Shown: positions 40,046-48,935 of the stretch, piece by piece
Layout: every line of letters starts with the position of its first letter
Numbering within the stretch: the first letter of the stretch is position 1
DNA from: Lentimicrobiaceae bacterium
Lineage (GTDB): Bacteria > Bacteroidota > Bacteroidia > Bacteroidales > Lentimicrobiaceae
Assembly: GCA_020636745.1 (NCBI GenBank)
Contig: JACJXH010000010.1
Coordinates: 92,131 to 156,130, forward strand
Length of the DNA: 64,000 nucleotides
Direction: 5' to 3'
The notes under the pieces: generated by a model
What the model was told of the DNA's origin: nothing
What the model saw: the letters and a program-made list of their open reading frames with translations, nothing else
Database searches by the model: none
Program-made: the position numbers and the translations under genes

Positions 40046-42061
40046 ATGATAAACGACGAACAAAACGTCAACGAAGAATTGACCAATGCAGAGGGTGTTT
40101 CAGAAGAGCCCACCAATGAGGTTCAGGAAACTGCTAAAGCTGAGGTTGTTAACAACCCGGTAGTTGAAGCCCCTGTTGCTGAAGAAGCTGCAGTTATTGA
40201 AGATGATGATGAGCCCACCGTTGAAAAACTGAAAGCTACATTAATCACCCAGGTCTCACTCGAGAATTTTGACTGGGATGCCATCGGAAAAAAGCATGAA
40301 AACTATACAGCTGATGAGCGCACTAAACTTGAAACCCTTTACGACAAAACTTTAAGTTCAATTGTTGAGCACGAAGTGATTGATGGTACTGTTGTAGCCA
40401 TGAACAGCCGTGAAGTTGTTGTTAACATTGGTTTTAAATCAGATGGTGTTATTCCTCAGTCAGAACTAAGATACAACCCTAATCTGAAACTTGGCGACAA
40501 GATTGAAGTTTATGTTGAAAGTCAGGAAGATATGGGCGGCCAGCTCTTACTTTCTCACAAAAAAGCACGTATCCTCCGTTCATGGGAGCGCGTAAATCAG
40601 GCTTTCGAAAAAGAAGAAATTATCAATGGTTATGTTAAATGCCGTACAAAAGGTGGTTTGATCGTTGATGTATTTGGTATTGAAGCATTCTTGCCAGGTT
40701 CACAAATTGACGTTAAACCTATCCGTGATTACGACGTTTACGTTGATAAAGTAATGGAATTCAAAGTTGTGAAAATCAATCAGGAATACAAAAACGTGGT
40801 TGTTTCTCACAAAGCCCTTATTGAAGATGAACTTGAGCAGCAAAAAGCTGATATCATCAGCAAGCTGGAAAAAGGTCAGATTCTTGAAGGTACCGTTAAA
40901 AATATCACCTCATACGGTGTATTTATCGACCTTGGTGGTGTTGACGGTCTCGTTCACATTACCGACCTTTCATGGGGACGCATCAATCATCCTGAAGAAA
41001 TTGTTCAGCTTGATCAGAAAATCAAGGTGGTTATTCTTGATTTTGATGAAAACAAAAAACGTATTGCCCTCGGACTCAAACAACTTACTCCTCATCCATG
41101 GGATTCACTCAGTGAAACCGTTAAAATTGGTGACCAGGTTAAAGGCCGCGTAGTTGTTATTGCTGATTACGGTGCATTTATCGAAATCGCTCCTGGCGTT
41201 GAAGGTTTAATCCACGTTTCTGAAATGTCATGGTCACAGCATCTGCGCACTGCTCAGGACTTCCTGAAAGTTGGTGACGAGGTTGAAGCTGTTATCTTAA
41301 CGCTTGACCGCGAAGAGCGCAAGATGTCTTTAGGTATCAAACAACTGATTCCAGATCCATGGACAAATATCAGGGATAAATATCCGCTCAATTCTAAACA
41401 TGTAGCTACGGTTCGCAACTTTACCAACTTCGGTATTTTTGTTGAACTCGAAGAAGGCGTTGATGGCTTGATCCACATTTCTGACCTGAGCTGGTCTAAA
41501 AAAATCAAACATCCTGCAGAATTTACCAAAATTGGTGAAAGAATTGATGTAGTGGTTCTTGATGTTGATGTTGAAAACCGTCGTTTAAGCCTGGGTCATA
41601 AACAGCTTGAAGAAAACCCATGGGATGTATTTGAGTCAGTATTTGCTGTTGGTTCAGTACACAAAGGAACCATTACCAACGCCAGTGATAAAGGTATGGT
41701 AGTTGCTCTGCCTTATGGTGTTGAAGGTTTTGCTCCACTTCGCCATGTTGTGAAGGAAGATAACACACAGGCTAAAGTTGACGAATCACTTGACTTTAAA
41801 GTTATCGAATTCTCAAAGGATAACAAGAAAATCATTCTTTCACACAGCCGTATTTTCCAGGATGTAGCTTCAACTGAGCGCGCCAAAGAGTCTACTGCGA
41901 AAGAAAGTGCTGAAAATTCAACCAAACGTGCAGTGAAGAAACTCAAAGATAATCTTGAGAGAACCACTCTTGGTGACCTTGAAGCTCTTGCTAACCTGAA
42001 ATCAGATATGGAAGAATCAGAAAAAGCTGAAAAAGCTGCAAAAGATAAAAAAGCTGAATAA
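40046..42061 (+). CDS. rpsA: 30S ribosomal protein S1
   Basis: The 671-residue protein has an acidic N-terminal extension (about 1-65, rich in Glu and Val) and six S1/OB-fold repeats, e.g. EHEVIDGTVVAMNSREVVVN, GTVKNITSYGVFIDLGG, KGRVVVIADYGAFIEIAPG and ATVRNFTNFGIFVELEEG. Each has the DGL(V/I)H(I/V)S-type end in repeats 3-5. The C-terminal tail is highly charged (KAEKAAKDKKAE). S1 binds mRNA and brings it to the 30S subunit; it is especially large in Bacteroidota. Its promoter is the best consensus match in the window. Single-gene unit with strong terminator. Confidence 0.97.
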   Translation: MINDEQNVNEELTNAEGVSEEPTNEVQETAKAEVVNNPVVEAPVAEEAAVIEDDDEPTVEKLKATLITQVSLENFDWDAIGKKHENYTADERTKLETLYDKTLSSIVEHEVIDGTVVAMNSREVVVNIGFKSDGVIPQSELRYNPNLKLGDKIEVYVESQEDMGGQLLLSHKKARILRSWERVNQAFEKEEIINGYVKCRTKGGLIVDVFGIEAFLPGSQIDVKPIRDYDVYVDKVMEFKVVKINQEYKNVVVSHKALIEDELEQQKADIISKLEKGQILEGTVKNITSYGVFIDLGGVDGLVHITDLSWGRINHPEEIVQLDQKIKVVILDFDENKKRIALGLKQLTPHPWDSLSETVKIGDQVKGRVVVIADYGAFIEIAPGVEGLIHVSEMSWSQHLRTAQDFLKVGDEVEAVILTLDREERKMSLGIKQLIPDPWTNIRDKYPLNSKHVATVRNFTNFGIFVELEEGVDGLIHISDLSWSKKIKHPAEFTKIGERIDVVVLDVDVENRRLSLGHKQLEENPWDVFESVFAVGSVHKGTITNASDKGMVVALPYGVEGFAPLRHVVKEDNTQAKVDESLDFKVIEFSKDNKKIILSHSRIFQDVASTERAKESTAKESAENSTKRAVKKLKDNLERTTLGDLEALANLKSDMEESEKAEKAAKDKKAE

Positions 42062-42080
42062 TTCCTGCTGAATGTCTATT

Positions 42081-42109
42081 GAAAAAATCCCCGTCAAGGG
42101 GATTTTTTC
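42081..42109 (+). terminator. Intrinsic terminator of rpsA
   Basis: GAAAAAATCCCC-GTCAA-GGGGATTTTTTC is a perfect 12-bp stem ending in six T, 19 bases after the rpsA stop codon. The A-run also makes it work on the other strand. Confidence 0.93.
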
Positions 42110-42189
42110 GTTTATAGTCCTTGCTGGTATTGTATTTTTATTGACTTTTACAACTCCATTTTTTTTAGGTTATTACTCCTTCTGTTTTA

Positions 42190-43131
42190 ATGACTATGAA
42201 AGATTTTTCTGTTACTTTTCTTGGAATTAGTGCTGCTATACCTGCTAAAAATCGTAACCTGAGCGCACAGGTTGTCCATTATGCCGGAAATGTGTTCCTG
42301 ATTGATTGTGGTGAAGGAACTCAGATGCAGTTAAAGCACTACAAGATTAAGACCGGGAAAATTAACCATATTTTTATCAGCCATTTGCATGGCGATCATT
42401 TTTATGGTCTTATTGGCCTGATTTCAACTTTCCATTTGATGGGCCGTTCTGCCGGCCTGCATATTTATGGGCCTGAACCTCTTGAATCTGTTATCAGGCT
42501 GCAGTTGGATGTGTCAAAAACCGAACTGCGTTACCCGCTTTTTTTTCATACAGTTGATCCTGACAGGCAGAGTGTTGTTTATGAAGATCATTTCATGGAA
42601 GTAAGGAGTTTGCCAATGATTCACCGGATTCCATGCACCGGATTTTATTTTATTGAAAAGCCACTGAACAGACGCATCAATCTGTCGGCTGCTGCGTATC
42701 ACGATGTTCCCGTTAAGGCTTTTGAAAGTATAAAGCTTGGAAAAGATTTTGTGAAAGATGACGGAACTGTGATAGCCAACAGCGTTCTTACACATGAGCC
42801 AGCGCCTGCGCGTTCTTATGCTTTATGCGCAGATACACTCTATCATGAGTCAGTTGCTCAATTGATTAAAGGGTGTGATTTGATGTTTCATGAAGCCACA
42901 TTTATGAAGGATATGGAAAATGTTGCCGCTGAAAAGATGCATTCAACTGCAGAACAGGCAGCTAAAATTGCAGTGGCAGCTGAAGCAGGACAATTGGTTT
43001 TAGGCCATTTTTCGGCACGTTATGAAAACCTGCTGCCATTGCTCGAAGAAGCCACTGCTGTTTTTTCAAACAGTTTTCTGGCTGAAGAAGGGCATACAGT
43101 GATGATAAAATCAGGAGTAAAGAATTCCTGA
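42190..43131 (+). CDS. rnz: Ribonuclease Z
   Basis: The 313-residue metallo-beta-lactamase protein carries VTFLGISAAIPAKNRN, the zinc motif ISHLHGDHFYGLIGL, DLMFHEATFM and LGHFSARY, the ordered features of RNase Z. It has the normal length for the short (RNase Z^S) form. It trims the 3' ends of tRNA precursors. An ATG two codons downstream (42196) is an equally good start. Its 3' end overlaps the end of the convergent hybrid kinase gene by 21 bases. Confidence 0.95.
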   Translation: MTMKDFSVTFLGISAAIPAKNRNLSAQVVHYAGNVFLIDCGEGTQMQLKHYKIKTGKINHIFISHLHGDHFYGLIGLISTFHLMGRSAGLHIYGPEPLESVIRLQLDVSKTELRYPLFFHTVDPDRQSVVYEDHFMEVRSLPMIHRIPCTGFYFIEKPLNRRINLSAAAYHDVPVKAFESIKLGKDFVKDDGTVIANSVLTHEPAPARSYALCADTLYHESVAQLIKGCDLMFHEATFMKDMENVAAEKMHSTAEQAAKIAVAAEAGQLVLGHFSARYENLLPLLEEATAVFSNSFLAEEGHTVMIKSGVKNS

Positions 43132-45930
43132 AAATAGTCTCAGCAACGTTTTCTTATCATAAGGTTTGGCCAGATAGTGCGTACAGCCGTTTGAAAGCAG
43201 CTTTTCGCGATCGCCCTGCATGGTGTACCCTGTAACCGCAATAATAGGCGTGTCTTTGTAATTTTCGAGTAAGCGCACCTGTTTGGCTACCGAAATGCCA
43301 TTGGGCCCTGCCCCCAGGTTAATGTCCATTAATATGGCATCATACTTTTTCCGCTTCATTTTTTCAAGCGCCACGTATCCGTTTTCGGCCATCTCAGTGT
43401 TGCAGAGCTCGCGCAGGTATAAAGCTGCAAGCCGGCGGTTTATTTCATTGTCTTCAACAATCAACACTTCAGGAACCGGGCCGCGACTTAAACGGTGTGT
43501 GCTTAATGGTCCGGAAGCAGCTTCTGTTTGTTCTGAAACTTGTTCTGAAACAGCTGCCGGAAGCGCAATGTAAAAGTCAGACCCTTTGTCAGGTGTACTG
43601 TCAACCCATAGTCTGGCTTTTATCAGCCGGGCTATTTTTGAACACAAGGCAAGCCCTAATCCACTGCCTTCAAAAGTGCGTGATAAACCCTCGCTTACTT
43701 GTCTGAATTCCTCAAAGATAAGCTTATGATGTTCGTCAGCTATACCAATGCCGGTGTCAGAAACTTTGATGATAATCTCCCCTTTGTTGCTGTCGTTGGT
43801 AAACGCACTTACCGAAACGCCCCCGTCAATTGTAAATTTGATGGCATTGTCAAGTAAATGAAACAGCATCTGGCTCAGGAGTTTTTCATCTGCCATGACA
43901 AATAAATTGGGCGGAAGTGCTGTTCTCAGATAAAGTCCTTTGTCACTGGCAAGTGTATGCAGATTGCGTAACAGGGGCAGAAATATTGTTTTAATTCCTG
44001 TGGGAATTATTTTAAGGCTGTCAATATTAGATTCAATGGCCGAAAGATCCATGATTGAATTGAGCGTTGACATTAAGCGGGTAGCCGATTTGTAAATGGT
44101 AGATGCCATTACCTTCAACCTGTCATCTTCAAGCTCTTCATTTAATATTTCTGAAAAACCAAGAATGCCCGTCATTGGTGTTCTGAGTTCATGGCTCATA
44201 TTGGCTAGCAGTGAAGATTTTAGTCTGCTGGAGTCCTCTGCTTCGTTTTTAGCCTTAATCAGCGCTTCATCTGCCCTGATTCGAAGAATGGAGAGGGCTA
44301 CCTGCTCAGAAACAAAAGTCAGTATGTTTTTCTCTTCTTCACCATAGATAACTTCCTGCGAATATGACTGTATTGTCATTACTCCAACCACTTGTTCATG
44401 TGTTTTTAACGGAACACCTAACCATGATTCAGGAATGACTGATGGCTTTCCTATGATTTTTTCCTGAACCATCAGGTCAATGGCCGATGCTGACACTAAC
44501 AATGGTTCACCTGACTTGAGCACATAGCCAATCAGACCATTATCAGCATCCTTGGTGTTGGAATTTTTGGTTGGGTCGACACTATACGGGAAAGTTAATT
44601 TACCGTCTTTGTCATTTGTAAGGGCAATGGTAAGATTTGGTGCAGGTAACAGTGTGTTGATTATCTGATGAATGGCAAGCATTACCGGGCTGAGGTTATG
44701 CTCTGAATGCATGAGTTGTGAAATCTGATAGGCAGCAGCCTGAAGGTTTTCCGCTTTTTTTTGATAGGTGATATCCTGCAGGGTGCCCGACCATTTCTGA
44801 AGATGCCCGTCAGAGTTGTATTCAAGTTTTGATTCGGTATGTATGTATCTGGTTGATTTTTGGGCATCAACAATGCGATAATCATACCTGTATGAAGTCA
44901 GTTTTTTGCTTTTAACTTTTTCCAGAAACTTTTGGTAATCTCCGATGTCGTCTTTGTGGATAAGCTCGAAATGGTAGAGATCGTCCATTGATATTTCTGA
45001 TCCTGTTTCGCCAATTCCAAGTAAATCAGGGAAATGCCATGTGTTGATTCTGGTAACATCATCAAAAATAACATCCCAACTTCCCACCGATGAGAGCCTT
45101 TCGGCTTGCTTAAGCCTTGCCTGAATTTCAGAGAGTGCGTCAGCTGTTTGTTTTATTTCGGTGATATCGCGAATGGCCACAAGGGTATGGCCTTCATTGG
45201 GCTGAATAAGGCGGTATTCCAGTGTTTTCTTTTTTCCGGCAATGGCTATTTCTTTGCTGCGGACTTCAGCAGGACGATTTTTTAAAGTTGTTTCCGCATG
45301 TTGGATCTCTATTTCATCGTCACTGAAAATCCCGCGGATTGAGGTTGCCTTTTTTATCCAATCTACCAGAAAGGCTGGTTGATTGGGGTTTTCATTGATC
45401 AGTGTTATTTTGCCGGTATGATCTGTTTCAATCAGCAATTCGGCCGTATTGAAAATATAAGCGCGCAGTTGCGTTTCGAAAGAAGCCTGCTGTTGGTTTG
45501 TGCCGTTGTTAATGCCAGCGGCGGCGGTTGGCTGCAAGTCTTTTTGTATATCCTGATGGACTGAAGGCTGTGATAAGAAAAACAAAAGGATATTTTCTTC
45601 ATCGGGAATCTGAATGATTCTGACTGAAACGCAGCAGTCAATACTAAACCCAAAGAAGGTGTTGATTGGAATTATCCGGGGTGATAAAGACTCCTGAGCT
45701 TCTGGTTCGAAAAGTATTTCCGGACTGATGTTTTGTTTTAGCCAATGAAGAGGCAGAGTGTCGGTCAGATAGCCGGTTAATTTGCTGAACGCCTCATTTA
45801 CGTGCATTATCTGCAAGCTTTTATCTGCTATTAATGCGGGCGTTGGGTAGTAATTTGTCCAATTGAACTGTACGTCAAAAGGCTGACAGTTTTTTACTGA
45901 ATCCGGTTGTTCAAGCCTGTTGGAGGTCAT
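43111..45930 (-). CDS. Large cytoplasmic hybrid histidine kinase (PAS-PAS-PAS-GAF-HK-REC)
   Basis: The 939-residue protein has no membrane segment. In order: a PAS-like N-terminus (about 25-125), a second PAS-like domain (about 160-265), a PAS/PAC domain (about 290-395; HKDDIGDYQKFLEKV, WSGTLQDITYQKKAE), a GAF domain (about 400-545; VGVMTIQSYSQEVI), HisKA with His near residue 580 in NMSHELRTPMTGILGFSE, HATPase (DTGIGIA, GSGLGLALC) and a receiver with LIVEDNEIN and the Asp in ILMDINLGAGPNG. It should sense a cytoplasmic signal. It overlaps rnz by 21 bases at the 3' ends. No cognate regulator is next to it. Confidence 0.93.
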   Translation of the reverse strand: MTSNRLEQPDSVKNCQPFDVQFNWTNYYPTPALIADKSLQIMHVNEAFSKLTGYLTDTLPLHWLKQNISPEILFEPEAQESLSPRIIPINTFFGFSIDCCVSVRIIQIPDEENILLFFLSQPSVHQDIQKDLQPTAAAGINNGTNQQQASFETQLRAYIFNTAELLIETDHTGKITLINENPNQPAFLVDWIKKATSIRGIFSDDEIEIQHAETTLKNRPAEVRSKEIAIAGKKKTLEYRLIQPNEGHTLVAIRDITEIKQTADALSEIQARLKQAERLSSVGSWDVIFDDVTRINTWHFPDLLGIGETGSEISMDDLYHFELIHKDDIGDYQKFLEKVKSKKLTSYRYDYRIVDAQKSTRYIHTESKLEYNSDGHLQKWSGTLQDITYQKKAENLQAAAYQISQLMHSEHNLSPVMLAIHQIINTLLPAPNLTIALTNDKDGKLTFPYSVDPTKNSNTKDADNGLIGYVLKSGEPLLVSASAIDLMVQEKIIGKPSVIPESWLGVPLKTHEQVVGVMTIQSYSQEVIYGEEEKNILTFVSEQVALSILRIRADEALIKAKNEAEDSSRLKSSLLANMSHELRTPMTGILGFSEILNEELEDDRLKVMASTIYKSATRLMSTLNSIMDLSAIESNIDSLKIIPTGIKTIFLPLLRNLHTLASDKGLYLRTALPPNLFVMADEKLLSQMLFHLLDNAIKFTIDGGVSVSAFTNDSNKGEIIIKVSDTGIGIADEHHKLIFEEFRQVSEGLSRTFEGSGLGLALCSKIARLIKARLWVDSTPDKGSDFYIALPAAVSEQVSEQTEAASGPLSTHRLSRGPVPEVLIVEDNEINRRLAALYLRELCNTEMAENGYVALEKMKRKKYDAILMDINLGAGPNGISVAKQVRLLENYKDTPIIAVTGYTMQGDREKLLSNGCTHYLAKPYDKKTLLRLFSGILYS

Positions 45931-46106
45931 TCATTTATAGTTTATCTGTCATTCAGAGAGCTTCTGAGGGTAAATATAAATCTATAAATGTAAATATCCT
46001 TATTTAAGTTATTACTTTTTTTTAACAATTCATGAGAAAGATGTGAACATACTCATTATTGGCTGTCGTAAAATATGTAATGATTTGTTGTGGTGACTCA
46101 CTTTTT

Positions 46107-47255
46107 TTATTCGCTGGTTATTTCCGGTTTATCGGCCAGGGTATTTTTGCCTTGCAGTATGTCGGTGACAAAAATTTCTTTCACTTTTACGGGCTCTTCA
46201 AAGAGCGGGCTATGTGCTGAATGTGCAAATGTGTAAAACCCCTTTAAAGGTGCTTTTAATGTTGTCAGGTATTTTTCAGATAATCCGATATTTACAGTAA
46301 AATCATATTTACCGCTGAAAAAATAGACGGGAATTTTTAACTCAGGAATCATGCGAGGAATGTCCATTTCAAACAGTTCGTCGTTAAACCGGGCTTTTTT
46401 TACAAATTTGAATTTAGAGACCCATATGTTGTATTTTTCTTTCAAAGTATATGCTTTGCAGGTCCAGGAAGGTAAAAACACGCCAGTGAAAATTGATTTC
46501 ATATGGTGCATAGTGCCAATGCCCAGTTCGTGCATGGATTTATCCCTGATAAGTGATTTGAAGAAAGGAACAAAGCTAGTGTCGTTATCGGTTACAGGGT
46601 ATTTTTTTAGTTCGTTCAGGGCTTTTTCATTATTTCTTATCGTATATTGTTCCAGCATATATTGATAAGCCATTCGTTCTGATTCAGATTGCTGCGTAAT
46701 TTGCGCCATAGCAATGTAAGCGTTGTACAATTGCGGGGCCCGTGCTGCAGCCTGAATGGCAATAGGTGTGCCCCCCGAATGAGCCATGAGGTAAATTTTT
46801 TCCTTTTTAAACCGCTGGCGAAGATATTGGGTAACTTCAATGGCATCTGAGGTGAGCTGCTCAAATGTCATTGTTTCTAAAGGAATTGAAGGGTCGTACG
46901 ACAAGCCTCCGCCACGTTGCTCCCAGTAACAAACCGTAAATAAATCCTCCAGACCGGGTTTGTATTTTTCAATGAGAAAGTAAGTGGGGAATGCTGGCCC
47001 GCCATGTAAATAGAGCAATACAGGATTTTGTATGTTTTTACTCCTGATAATCATTCCTTGTCTTATTCCCCCGATAGTGACAAAGGTTTTTTCTGAAAGA
47101 CTTCCAATCAGAGGTTTCCCGTTATTATCAGTAAAAGGCTCCGGCTTTCCTGGGCTGTTGTACAGTAAGATGATGAAAATAAGCAGGGCTATGCCCGTAA
47201 TCGTGATAAGTAGCAATGTCAGCATGCTTTTCGCCAGATTTTTGGTTTTTTTCAA
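46107..47255 (-). CDS. Membrane-anchored alpha/beta hydrolase (proline-iminopeptidase-like)
   Basis: The 382-residue protein has one N-terminal membrane helix (about 10-32) and an alpha/beta hydrolase domain: oxyanion-hole motif YLHGGPAFPTY (near 82-92), WEQRGGGLSYD (near 111-121), nucleophile Ser in LMAHSGGTP, the acid Asp in FSGKYDFTV and the His in FAHSAHSPLFEEP. HGGPG-type sequences point to the S33 proline iminopeptidase/epoxide hydrolase group, but the substrate is unknown. The start is a TTG at 47255; an ATG at 47225 would remove the basic residues before the helix. It stands alone between larger gaps. Confidence 0.82.
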   Translation of the reverse strand: MKKTKNLAKSMLTLLLITITGIALLIFIILLYNSPGKPEPFTDNNGKPLIGSLSEKTFVTIGGIRQGMIIRSKNIQNPVLLYLHGGPAFPTYFLIEKYKPGLEDLFTVCYWEQRGGGLSYDPSIPLETMTFEQLTSDAIEVTQYLRQRFKKEKIYLMAHSGGTPIAIQAAARAPQLYNAYIAMAQITQQSESERMAYQYMLEQYTIRNNEKALNELKKYPVTDNDTSFVPFFKSLIRDKSMHELGIGTMHHMKSIFTGVFLPSWTCKAYTLKEKYNIWVSKFKFVKKARFNDELFEMDIPRMIPELKIPVYFFSGKYDFTVNIGLSEKYLTTLKAPLKGFYTFAHSAHSPLFEEPVKVKEIFVTDILQGKNTLADKPEITSE

Positions 47256-47369
47256 TGTCCCGGTTCGTTTTTCTTTGTCGGCCTTTCTGCCCTGAATTTA
47301 CAAAAAAATTTACAGTTCTACTTTGTTTGAAATGTTGTCGGTCAGTTTTTTTCTGAATGATTGCAAGAT

Positions 47370-48092
47370 TTAAAATTGATCAAGGTTATCAGTCTGAAAC
47401 ACTTTGATATTTTGGTTTTCAAGCTCTTTATCAATGTAATATTTATGATCAATGCCGATGGCTACCAGTATTTTTTTGCCTGGATTAGCGCTGATAATTT
47501 CAAGGATGTTCCGCACAATATGGTCATTTCTTTCGTTTTCAAATGCCACAATAAAATTATACTCAGGATGCTGGGCATAAATATGGTATTTAAATTCATT
47601 TTTGGCTTTCCAGAGGCGGGTGATGCCGGGTGAGTTAATTTCTGCAAAATCCCGGGTTTTAAAATAATCATTCAATAATGAAAACATCCCGCCTGACAGT
47701 CTTATTTCAGGAAGGAGTGATGTGTCATTCATGGCCTTTTGTTGCAGTTGTTGCCACTTGTTCCCTTTTTCTATGTCCCACCAGTCAATTCCATAAATGG
47801 GGATACTGTCATGCAGCGCTAAGGGAATCATAAACTTTTTGAAGTCAAACGGGGTTTCTTTAAAGCTTGCATCATCAACATATTTTTGTTTGGTTTCAAC
47901 ACAAAGTATATCGGGCTTGAGTTGTTGATAAATTTCTCCCATTCTTTCATAAGTGTATTTTTGGGCTTTTTCATGCGATTGGTGAATTCCGCCCAATACA
48001 AAAACGCCGCCGGCAGATTGAGCTGATGAAAGAAGGTGGGTGAACATAAGCCCTCCTGCAAGAATTATTATCCTGGAAAGGTTCGTTTTCAT
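47370..48092 (-). CDS. Exported TraB/GumN (Tiki)-like protein
   Basis: The 240-residue protein has a signal peptide (about 1-25, ending SSAQ). The mature part shows VFVLGGIHQSH near residues 30-40, LKPDILCVET, ENERNDHIVRNI near 186-197 and KILVAIGIDHKYYI near 208-221, the ordered Gly-x-x-His, Glu and Gly-x-x-His features of the TraB/PrgY/GumN superfamily, which includes Tiki-type metallopeptidases. It would act in the periplasm or at the surface. The match is by motifs only and the activity is unproven. It is on the same strand as the hydrolase 114 bases downstream. Confidence 0.5.
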   Translation of the reverse strand: MKTNLSRIIILAGGLMFTHLLSSAQSAGGVFVLGGIHQSHEKAQKYTYERMGEIYQQLKPDILCVETKQKYVDDASFKETPFDFKKFMIPLALHDSIPIYGIDWWDIEKGNKWQQLQQKAMNDTSLLPEIRLSGGMFSLLNDYFKTRDFAEINSPGITRLWKAKNEFKYHIYAQHPEYNFIVAFENERNDHIVRNILEIISANPGKKILVAIGIDHKYYIDKELENQNIKVFQTDNLDQF

Positions 48093-48348
48093 ACGTCTAA
48101 TGGTTTCTGATTTGGCTGGAATCTGTGGCAGAAAACAGCTGTATTGTTTAGACGGAATTTTTTAGTAAAGTTACAGTTGCCTTTAAACAGTGGCATGACT
48201 GAGCCCGGGAAATTCAGTTTATTGAGGTTAGTCAGCTGCTTTCATTTTAAAACAGGCCGGAGGTTGATTGTAAGCAAAAACGTGAGGATTTTTAAAGCCT
48301 TTGGTGGCTATTAACCATTTGTTTTCAGCGAAACAGGTGTTATGTCTG

Positions 48349-48855
48349 TTATTTTAATCTGGCATATCTGATTTCGTCGCAAATCCTGCCATCTTTCCAA
48401 ATGGCATTTTTAAAGACAGCTTCTTTTACAAACCTGCACTTTTCCAACACTTTTTGCGAGGCTATGTTATAAGAAAACACGCCGGTGTGTATCCGGATAA
48501 TATCCAGGTTCAGAAATCCGTATTCAACGATCATGTCAACGGCTCTGCTTGCGATGCCTTTATTCCAGAAAGGTTCTCCAATCCAATAGCCTATTTCAGC
48601 TGATTTTGAGTACACATCTGATTGGGGAAACAGCCCGATGGAACCTGCAAGTTCACCACCATACTCAATAGCAAAACAGGTTGGAGGGTTAAGGCTCAGG
48701 CAGTATGCTATGTATTTTCGGGCATCAGCAAGTGTGTAGGGGTGAGGGAATCCATCCCGCAGATTTATCCATATGTTTTTATTGTTTGCTAATTCAAAAA
48801 TGCTCTCTGCATCAGTGTCAGCAAACGGCCTAAGTTTTATTTGCTTTTCAGTCAT
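48349..48855 (-). CDS. GNAT-family N-acetyltransferase (RimJ/RimL type)
   Basis: The 168-residue protein begins LRPFADTDAESIFELANN and has IGYWIGEPFWNKGIASRAVDMIVEYGF (acetyl-CoA site, near 88-114) and RIHTGVFSYNIASQKVLEKCRF near the C-terminus, a complete GNAT domain of the RimJ/RimL-like group. Substrate unknown. It follows the ABC-sensor hybrid kinase gene by 80 bases on the same strand and may be cotranscribed with it. Confidence 0.88.
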   Translation of the reverse strand: MTEKQIKLRPFADTDAESIFELANNKNIWINLRDGFPHPYTLADARKYIAYCLSLNPPTCFAIEYGGELAGSIGLFPQSDVYSKSAEIGYWIGEPFWNKGIASRAVDMIVEYGFLNLDIIRIHTGVFSYNIASQKVLEKCRFVKEAVFKNAIWKDGRICDEIRYARLK

Positions 48856-48935
48856 TTTTGTATTCCATTACCAGTTAAAAAAACAATTGATCTCATACGG
48901 AGAGAGCAGGTGCAGATTAAAGTGCCCGGTTTTGT

